From positions 2,441,591 to 2,505,590 of the forward strand of contig DS990260.1 of assembly GCA_000155435.1 (NCBI GenBank): a DNA stretch of 64,000 nt. Reading direction: 5' to 3'. Below are positions 58,316 to 64,000 of this stretch, piece after piece (positions within the stretch are counted from its first letter, which is position 1; the number at the start of each line of letters is the position of its first letter). The stretch is from Clostridiales bacterium 1_7_47FAA. GTDB lineage: Bacteria; Bacillota; Clostridia; Lachnospirales; Lachnospiraceae. The position numbers were made by a program, and so were the translations under genes. The notes beneath the pieces were generated by a model, which was given only the letters and a program-made list of their open reading frames with translations, had not been told where the DNA came from and made no database searches.

Positions 58316-60013
58316 TTACATAAAATTATATTCCGTTACAATCTTCTCCCGGCCCGTTGTCACATCCGTGAAATATTCATAGCAGCTAATTCCCAGGAAT
58401 GAGCCGGAAATGTTGATGATGTTATCAAAACCGCGGCCCTTTAATGCCATGATTGCATTATAGCTTCTCTGGCTGGTCCTGCAATGCAGGTATACGGGTC
58501 TGTCCCTGGGTATCTCCTCCGTGCGCTGGCGCAGCTCGCCCAATGGGATATTGACTGCCCCTATGAGGTGGCCTGCCTCAAACTCATCCCTGCCCCTCAC
58601 ATCAATGATGCAGGCTTTATCCTCCACCAGGCCGCGCACTTCGCCAACATGGACCTGCTTAAACACGCCGTGAAGCACGTTCAGTCCCACCAGGGCCGCC
58701 AGATTGACCACGTCCCTGGCAGTTCCGAACACAGGTGAATAACACAGTTCCAGATCCTTTAAGTCCTCCAGGGTGCCGTTCATGGCTATCAGGGTTGCAA
58801 CCACGTCAATCCTCTTATCCACATTGCCCTTTCCAATGGCCTGGGCTCCCAGGATCCTTCCCGTGGGAACTTCAAATACAAGCTTGAAATGCATGGGCGC
58901 GCTTCCCGGCATCAGTCCCACCTTATCCATGGACATGGTGTACACAGAATCGCATGGGATATTGCTGGCCCGGGCCGTCCTCTCGTTAAGCCCTGTGGCA
59001 GCGGCGTTCAGTTCAAACAGCCTTACCGCACAGGAACCGATGACACCCCTGTTCCTGTTTGGTATGCCGTACATGGCATCGGCGGCAGCCCTTGCCTGGC
59101 GCAGGGCCGGGCCGGCCAGGGGCAGCTTCACCGGCCTGCGGGTCAGCTGGTTGTAAACTTCAATGGCATCACCCACCGCGTAGATATGCGGGTCGCTTGT
59201 GCGGTAATCAGCCGAAACCCTGATGGCCCCGGTTTCCCCAAGTTCCAGCCCTGCCTGTCTAGCCAGTTCCGTCTCAGGCAGCACGCCGATGGAGAGCACC
59301 ACCGCGTCGCAGGGCAGCTCCTTTCCAGAATTCAAGGTGACCTTATCCCCAGCAATTGCCTTTACGCCATCCCCCACAGCCAGTTGTACGCCCTTGTCAT
59401 GAAGTTCCTTCTGCAGGATCTGGGCCATATCATAATCAAATGGCATCATGATCTGGTCCGCGGCTTCCGCCACAGCCACATGTTTCCCGGCTGTCTTAAG
59501 GTTCTCAGCCACCTCAAGCCCGATGAAGCCTCCGCCGATCACAACCACATTGCGGATTTCCTCCCTGGACACGTACTGGTCCAGCTTTGCGATGTCATTC
59601 ACATTGCGCACCGTAAAGACATGGGGAAGGGATACTCCCTCGATTGACTTGGGGCGGATTGGATATGATCCAGGTGAAAGGACCAGCTCATCATAAGCCT
59701 CTTCGTATTCCCGGCCGGACACACTGTCCCGGACCAGGATGACCTGGCGCTCCCGGTCAATGCCATACACCTCATTGTTAACCCTTACCTCAATATCATA
59801 GGACGCCTTAAATCCCTCCGGCGTCATAAGCACAAGCCAGTCCTTATCTTCCACGGTCCTGCTTAAATAATAGGGAAGGGAGCAATTGGAGAATGATACA
59901 TGCTCTCCCCGTTCAAATATGGTGATTGATGCGTCCGCATCCAGGCGCCTTACCCTGGCTGCCGCGGAAGCGCCTCCGGCAACTCCTCCTACAATGAGCA
60001 CACGTTTTCCCAT
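58316..60013 (-). CDS. CoA-disulfide reductase with C-terminal rhodanese domain
   Basis: A 565-residue flavoprotein. The pyridine-nucleotide-disulfide oxidoreductase part has VLIVGGVAGGASAAARVRR and the redox Cys44 in FSNCSLPYYL. NAD binding is at NVVVIGGGFIGLEVAENL. The C-terminal rhodanese domain has the persulfide Cys511 in LHCRTSQRS. CoADR-Rhd enzymes reduce CoA-disulfide, CoA-persulfide or polysulfide with NADH/NADPH. The start at 60013 follows AAAGGATGTGTGAAC. As the last gene of an operon with a cystine importer and a C-S lyase, it probably handles sulfane sulfur made from cystine. Confidence 0.9.
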   Translation of the reverse strand: MGKRVLIVGGVAGGASAAARVRRLDADASITIFERGEHVSFSNCSLPYYLSRTVEDKDWLVLMTPEGFKASYDIEVRVNNEVYGIDRERQVILVRDSVSGREYEEAYDELVLSPGSYPIRPKSIEGVSLPHVFTVRNVNDIAKLDQYVSREEIRNVVVIGGGFIGLEVAENLKTAGKHVAVAEAADQIMMPFDYDMAQILQKELHDKGVQLAVGDGVKAIAGDKVTLNSGKELPCDAVVLSIGVLPETELARQAGLELGETGAIRVSADYRTSDPHIYAVGDAIEVYNQLTRRPVKLPLAGPALRQARAAADAMYGIPNRNRGVIGSCAVRLFELNAAATGLNERTARASNIPCDSVYTMSMDKVGLMPGSAPMHFKLVFEVPTGRILGAQAIGKGNVDKRIDVVATLIAMNGTLEDLKDLELCYSPVFGTARDVVNLAALVGLNVLHGVFKQVHVGEVRGLVEDKACIIDVRGRDEFEAGHLIGAVNIPLGELRQRTEEIPRDRPVYLHCRTSQRSYNAIMALKGRGFDNIINISGSFLGISCYEYFTDVTTGREKIVTEYNFM

Positions 60014-60069
60014 GTTCACACATCCTTTACAGTCTATTTTAACTCTCAGCCTTTTCCGGCCTATTGCCA

Positions 60070-61449
60070 TTAAGCTTTCGCTGCAGGCTTCTTATCCAGA
60101 TTCCTGGATTTATCATTATATGCATCCATATCTATATTCTTAGTCATCTTGGCGGATACCAGGGCCGTCACCATGCCGTCGCTTACATTCAGCGCGGTCC
60201 TTGCCATATCGATGACAGGCTCAATACCAACTAACAGTCCTGCGATTCCAACAGGAAGCCCAAGTGCGGATAATACCGTGATTCCGGCAAATGTCGCTCC
60301 GCCGCCCACTCCGGCAATACCGATGGAAGCAAAAGTGATGACAACCACCATCAGGATGAAGAAGGATGGTGTGATGGGCTGTCCTACGGCAGGCGCCACC
60401 ATCACTACCAGCATGGCCGGATAAATCGCAGCGCATCCGTTCTGTCCGATGGAGGTGCTCAGGGAACCTGCCAGGTTGGAAACGCCATTGTCCACGCCCA
60501 TCTCATCGGTCAGGGTACGGATGGTCAGTGGAAGGGTGCCTGCGCTGGTACGGGAGGTAAATGCAAATACCAGAGTGGTCATGGCCTTCTTAAAGTATAC
60601 AAATGGGCTGAGTCCTGCAAAGGCCAGTATCAGTCCGTGGATTACGAACATGATGATGATGGCCGTATAGGAAGCAAGCACAAAGGTCACAAGCCGCAGT
60701 ATACTGGTATAATCACTTCCCGCAATGGTCTTGGTCATCAATGAGAAGATGCCGAACGGAGTCAGCATGATGATCATCATGACCACTTCCACCACCAGGG
60801 TATTTAGCGAGTTCATCATTTTACTGAAGAACTCCGCCTGTTCCGGGGCATAGGTCCGCACCCCGATGACGCCGATTCCAAGGAATGCCGCGAACAGCAC
60901 CACGGAAAGGGTTGCATTGCTTCCCTGTCCGGTCAGGGCATAGATTGGGTTGGACGGAATGATATCAATGATGGTATTCTCAATGGAAAGTCCCTCCTGG
61001 GCCTTTTCCTCCAGCTGGGCCGTCTTCTGTGTCTCGGCCTCGCCAATCTCCAGTCCCTCTGCGCTGACGCCGAAGGTCTGGGCCGTAACGCCGCCCACAA
61101 CCGCTGCGACTGCCGCTGTTGACAGAAGGATTACCAGCACAAGGGCTGTAATCTTACCAAGGTTCTTACCAGACTTCTGGTTGATGATGGCACACACGAT
61201 GGATACGAAAATCAACGGGATGACCATCATTTTCAAAAGCTTGGTATATGCGGTCCCCACCAGGCTGATCCAGCGCAGGCTCTCGGAAACAGCCGCATCG
61301 TCAGCCACTGACTTTAAGATTGCGCCAAATATAATACCGCCGAACAGACCGGCCACAACACGCACATTAAAAGATTTTCCTTTTTTTCCTAAATAAAACA
61401 AGAATCCCAGATACGCCAAAAAACAGATTACACTGATAGTGACAGCCAT
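60070..61449 (-). CDS. tcyP: L-cystine/dicarboxylate sodium symporter, TcyP-like
   Basis: A 459-residue DAACS-family transporter with eight helices and two re-entrant loops. It has LLKMMVIPLIFVSIVCAI, FTSRTSAGTLPLTI (first hairpin) and GQNGCAAIYPAMLVVMVAP in helix 7. The sequence resembles TcyP/YhcL cystine transporters more than glutamate carriers. Cystine as substrate is supported by the adjoining C-S lyase gene. The ATG directly follows the lyase stop (TAAATG). Confidence 0.88.
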   Translation of the reverse strand: MAVTISVICFLAYLGFLFYLGKKGKSFNVRVVAGLFGGIIFGAILKSVADDAAVSESLRWISLVGTAYTKLLKMMVIPLIFVSIVCAIINQKSGKNLGKITALVLVILLSTAAVAAVVGGVTAQTFGVSAEGLEIGEAETQKTAQLEEKAQEGLSIENTIIDIIPSNPIYALTGQGSNATLSVVLFAAFLGIGVIGVRTYAPEQAEFFSKMMNSLNTLVVEVVMMIIMLTPFGIFSLMTKTIAGSDYTSILRLVTFVLASYTAIIIMFVIHGLILAFAGLSPFVYFKKAMTTLVFAFTSRTSAGTLPLTIRTLTDEMGVDNGVSNLAGSLSTSIGQNGCAAIYPAMLVVMVAPAVGQPITPSFFILMVVVITFASIGIAGVGGGATFAGITVLSALGLPVGIAGLLVGIEPVIDMARTALNVSDGMVTALVSAKMTKNIDMDAYNDKSRNLDKKPAAKA

Positions 61450-62643
61450 TTATTCCCCCAACCTTTCTTTGATGTTATTGATGATGCTTGCAACTGCAGT
61501 TTTAATATTCTTTGTATCTGTGGCAAGGTTGATACGGATGTATCCCTGTGCCATAACGCTGAACCACTCACCCACATCACAGGCCAGCCTGCACTTATCC
61601 TGGATGAACCTGGCTGTCTCATCTCCCGGCACATAGCCCTTAAGATCAATCCATGACAGATAGGTTCCCTCCAGAGGCGTAACAATGACCTCAGGCAGTT
61701 CCCTGGCAAATTCCTGCTTCATATAATCGTAGTTGTGAAGGATCAGGGCCTTGACATCCGAAAGCCACTCTTCCCCGCCTCTGAAAGCAGCGCCCATACC
61801 GGTGATACCCATCAGGTTCACTTCAGGGGAGCCGATACCCTTAATGTAGGCATCATACGCTTCCATCAGCTTCCCGTCAAAAATAATGACATGGGAATGG
61901 ATGAGTCCGGCCAGGTTAAAGGTCTTGGAGCCGGAGTTCAGGGTAATCAGGATATCCTTGTATTCCCCGCCCTTCACACATGCAGAGGACACAAAAGGCT
62001 TCCCTTCGTATGTAAAGTCCTGATGGATTTCATCCGAAACAACCAGCACCCCATGCTTACGGCAGATGGAGAACATGGTATCCAGTTCTTCCTCAGACCA
62101 TACGCGGCTTACCGGGTTATGAGGGGAGCACAGGATGAACATCTCTACCTTGTTATCAACGATTTCCTTTTCAAACTTCTCAAAATCCAGGCTGTAATAT
62201 CCATGGTCGTTGTCAAGCTCGCATGTCACAAGCTTCCTTCCTGTATTTAAAATAGCATCATAGAATGGATAATACACAGGAGGACAGATGATTACAGATG
62301 CCTCCTCCTTGGTATAGGCCCTTACCGCCGCGTACAGGGAACCCACAACCCCAGTGGCAAAGCGGACGTTCTCCTTGGCAAGTTCTACATTATGATGCTT
62401 CTTCTGCCATGCAAAGAAAGAATCAAAGTATTCATCCTCCACCTTCCCATAGCCAAAAACACCGTGCTTCACACGCTCTGTCAGCGCCTCCCTGACAACA
62501 GCCGGGGACTGTATCTCCATATCAGCCACCCACAGCGGAAGCAGGTCTGCATCCCCAAAAATCTCCTGGAGTGAATCCCACTTCAGTGTACCGGTACCCC
62601 GGCGTTCCACACAATTCTCCCTACAGAACTTCTCAAAGTCCAT
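61450..62643 (-). CDS. PatB/MalY-type cystathionine beta-lyase (C-S lyase)
   Basis: A 397-residue PLP enzyme of the MalY/PatB subfamily: LPLWVADMEIQSPAVV at the N-terminus, LCSPHNPVSRVW, VSDEIHQDF and the Schiff-base Lys240 in NSGSKTFNLAG. It cleaves cystathionine, cystine or cysteine conjugates to pyruvate, ammonia and a thiol or persulfide. GGAAAGGATGG lies ahead of the ATG. It is the first gene of the lyase-tcyP-reductase operon, with a consensus promoter. Confidence 0.9.
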   Translation of the reverse strand: MDFEKFCRENCVERRGTGTLKWDSLQEIFGDADLLPLWVADMEIQSPAVVREALTERVKHGVFGYGKVEDEYFDSFFAWQKKHHNVELAKENVRFATGVVGSLYAAVRAYTKEEASVIICPPVYYPFYDAILNTGRKLVTCELDNDHGYYSLDFEKFEKEIVDNKVEMFILCSPHNPVSRVWSEEELDTMFSICRKHGVLVVSDEIHQDFTYEGKPFVSSACVKGGEYKDILITLNSGSKTFNLAGLIHSHVIIFDGKLMEAYDAYIKGIGSPEVNLMGITGMGAAFRGGEEWLSDVKALILHNYDYMKQEFARELPEVIVTPLEGTYLSWIDLKGYVPGDETARFIQDKCRLACDVGEWFSVMAQGYIRINLATDTKNIKTAVASIINNIKERLGE

Positions 62644-62682
62644 CTTTCATACCATCCTTTCCCAAGCGTAAGCAAGCTTTTA

Positions 62683-62807
62683 AATATTGTTCACTTGATA
62701 AACTATATTATAAAATACTTGGTGCATAATGTCAATATACTTTGTATTTTTTTTAATAACAAGGGCATTCTGCACATTAAAACGACTATATTTTTTCAAT
62801 ATTGTTC
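62683..62807. promoter_or_regulatory. Pair of AATATTGTTC direct repeats in the divergent marR/lyase region
   Basis: The 10-mer AATATTGTTC occurs at 62683-62692 (in the lyase leader) and at 62798-62807 (upstream of the marR promoter). Both are in AT-rich DNA between divergent genes, so they are candidate binding sites for the MarR-family regulator. Confidence 0.4.
62707..62735 (-). promoter_or_regulatory. Consensus promoter of the C-S lyase operon
   Basis: Reading leftward: TTGACA, 17 bases, TATAAT; both hexamers perfect. Confidence 0.9.
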
Positions 62808-62848
62808 TATAACTTTACTATTTTTCCTGTTTTGGTTAAAATAAAGCA

Positions 62849-62877
62849 TTGAAGCCCTTTTCCAGATATGTTACTAT
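62849..62877 (+). promoter_or_regulatory. Promoter of the marR-type gene
   Basis: TTGAAG, 17 bases, TACTAT. Transcription starting near 62884 rules out the ATG at 62881 as the start codon. Confidence 0.6.
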
Positions 62878-62919
62878 AACATGTACAGACATTATATAAG
62901 AACAGGAGCCAATACCCAT

Positions 62920-63402
62920 ATGAGCCATCTTACAGATATCAACAGCGCGTACCAGAAGCTGAATGTAAGGGCGAATACATTGTATGAATTCGTCATTCTA
63001 TATCACAATTACATCTATGCCCATCACACCTATGAGAATGAACATTTTAATATGATGGAGATACACACCCTTACATACATCGACGACTGCCCGGGAATCA
63101 CTGCCACGGAACTGTCAAAGCTGTGGCACAAAAGCAAAAGCGCCATCTCACAGGTCATCAAACGGCTGGTGGATTCCGGATACGTTGAGAAGCGCTTCAA
63201 GGAGAACAACGAGAAATCCGTCTGCCTCTATGTGACGGATAAAGGCCAGAGGCTTTCCAGTGTCCACAAGGCATATGACGTGGCCGACATCACCCAGACC
63301 ACATCTTATCTGATTGAACAATGCGGCCAGGCGGATGTGGATGCATTTTACAGGATTATTGATAAATACAACGAACTTCTCAAGTCAGACCTGGAGTCAT
63401 AG
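62920..63402 (+). CDS. MarR-family transcriptional regulator
   Basis: A 160-residue winged-helix protein. The recognition region is DDCPGITATELSKLWHKSKS, then AISQVIKRLVDSGYVEKRF, followed by the wing (NNEKSVCLYVTDKGQRL). Dimer helices flank it. The start at 62920 is chosen because the longer frame begins upstream of the predicted transcript; AGGAG lies 11 bases before it. Divergent placement suggests that it controls the C-S lyase/cystine operon, sensing a thiol or other small ligand. Confidence 0.87.
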   Translation: MSHLTDINSAYQKLNVRANTLYEFVILYHNYIYAHHTYENEHFNMMEIHTLTYIDDCPGITATELSKLWHKSKSAISQVIKRLVDSGYVEKRFKENNEKSVCLYVTDKGQRLSSVHKAYDVADITQTTSYLIEQCGQADVDAFYRIIDKYNELLKSDLES

Positions 63403-63533
63403 GATTTTAGAAATGACCGCGCCTTACACGGGGAAGGATATGGATTAAGAATGATAAATTATTAACAATTTCCCGGCTGGATGGAGCACTATAATAGAAC
63501 ACATGAAACTACAAATGATAGGAGGATTACAAA

Positions 63534-63989
63534 ATGAGTAACCTGAACAATGTAATGAAAGAATTCAAAGCGTTCATACTGAAAGGCAACATCATCGACA
63601 TGGCTGTGGGCGTCATCATAGGCGGCGCGTTCAGCAAGATTGTCACATCCCTTGTAAATGACATCCTGATGCCAATCCTCGGCGCCCTCACGGGCGGGGC
63701 CAGCTTCAATACACTCAAATACGTGCTCAGCCCGGAAGTAAAGGCTGGCGGCGAGGTGGTAAAAGCAGAAGCCGCCATACTGTATGGCAGCTTCCTTCAA
63801 AATGTCCTTGATTTTATTATCATCGGGGCCTGCATGTTCTTCATGATTAAGACCGTTGCCGTCATCAGCTCACGCCTTCGCCATGAGGAAGAGAAAAAGG
63901 AAGAGGCGCCCGCGCCTGCCGGTCCCACCCAGGAGGAACTTCTGACCGAAATCCGCGACCTGTTAAAAGAGAAAAATGCTTCCGCCTGA
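63534..63989 (+). CDS. mscL: Large-conductance mechanosensitive channel
   Basis: A 151-residue channel of normal length. The N-terminal amphipathic helix and first pore helix (FKAFILKGNIIDMAVGVIIG, then GGAFSKIVTSLVNDILMP) are typical. The second membrane helix covers about 86-108, and the C-terminal bundle ends TEIRDLLKEKN. It opens under membrane tension to release solutes after osmotic downshock. AGGAGGATTACAAA precedes the ATG, and a TATAAT lies 38 bases upstream of it (63491-63496). It is monocistronic as far as can be seen. Confidence 0.96.
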   Translation: MSNLNNVMKEFKAFILKGNIIDMAVGVIIGGAFSKIVTSLVNDILMPILGALTGGASFNTLKYVLSPEVKAGGEVVKAEAAILYGSFLQNVLDFIIIGACMFFMIKTVAVISSRLRHEEEKKEEAPAPAGPTQEELLTEIRDLLKEKNASA

Positions 63990-64000
63990 CGCTGCGGCAC

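Noticed and set aside
1..64000. CRISPR array
   Set aside because: The tandem repeats seen are coding or directly adjacent without unique spacers, and no cas genes are present.

Overview
The window looks like chromosome from a gut Lachnospiraceae, close to Enterocloster / Clostridium clostridioforme-bolteae. This is inferred from moderately GC-rich Firmicutes-type genes with strong AGGAGG ribosome sites, TTGACA-17-TATAAT promoters, a long-form LeuA, a split UxaA and a large PTS/TRAP/ABC transport load. No rRNA, tRNA, CRISPR array or intact insertion sequence was seen.

Layout. 1-5.1 kb: leftward surface-glycan operon (GT8, GT2, DegT aminotransferase, ATP-grasp, GT2, start of a flippase). 5.3-6.9 kb: a secreted L,D-transpeptidase with a repeat-rich linker. 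7.1-11.8 kb: second leftward glycan operon (galactofuranose mutase Glf, two GT2s, flippase) behind a clear promoter. 11.85-15.5 kb: AT-rich relic of a Tn1549/Tn916-like integrative element, with broken relaxase, sigma-like and integrase fragments and three intact cargo genes (MerR regulator, TrmO, GNAT). 15.7-20.5 kb: trehalose locus (treC, treP, treR) with a consensus promoter carrying two perfect operators. 20.5-24.1 kb: TraX-like protein, Cof-type phosphatase and an unknown membrane protein. 24.2-26.1 kb: leuA behind a structured leader. 26.2-27.5 kb: oligogalacturonate lyase. 27.6-32 kb: rmlA-rmlB-rmlD-glmM for dTDP-rhamnose and cell-wall precursors. 32.2-39.9 kb: two bicupin proteins and a complete oligopeptide-type ABC transporter, with a divergent LysR gene. 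40.9-49.6 kb: uronate operon (TRAP transporter, RraA-like protein, split altronate dehydratase, SDR, UxaC, esterase). 49.9-53 kb: enolase-superfamily dehydratase, LacI regulator and a second SDR. 53-54.5 kb: ECF sigma / anti-sigma pair. 54.7-58.2 kb: housekeeping block rpmE, yqhQ-like, prmC, prfA. 58.3-63.4 kb: sulfur genes (PatB-type C-S lyase, TcyP cystine transporter, CoA-disulfide reductase-rhodanese) with a divergent MarR gene. The window ends with mscL.

The glycan operons and rml genes probably feed one rhamnose- and galactofuranose-containing surface polymer. The lyase, TRAP operon and dehydratase genes form a pectin/uronate-use region under a LacI repressor. The most unusual signal is a set of in-frame tandem repeats with a 36-nt (12-residue) period inside three unrelated enzymes, an 18-nt repeat in a fourth gene, and similar 33-39-nt repeats across gene 3' ends. 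This suggests a strain-wide habit of slippage-type repeat expansion. Other points for follow-up are a MerR-style 19-bp-spacer promoter in front of trmO, the leuA leader, and the bicupin/peptide-transporter operon.
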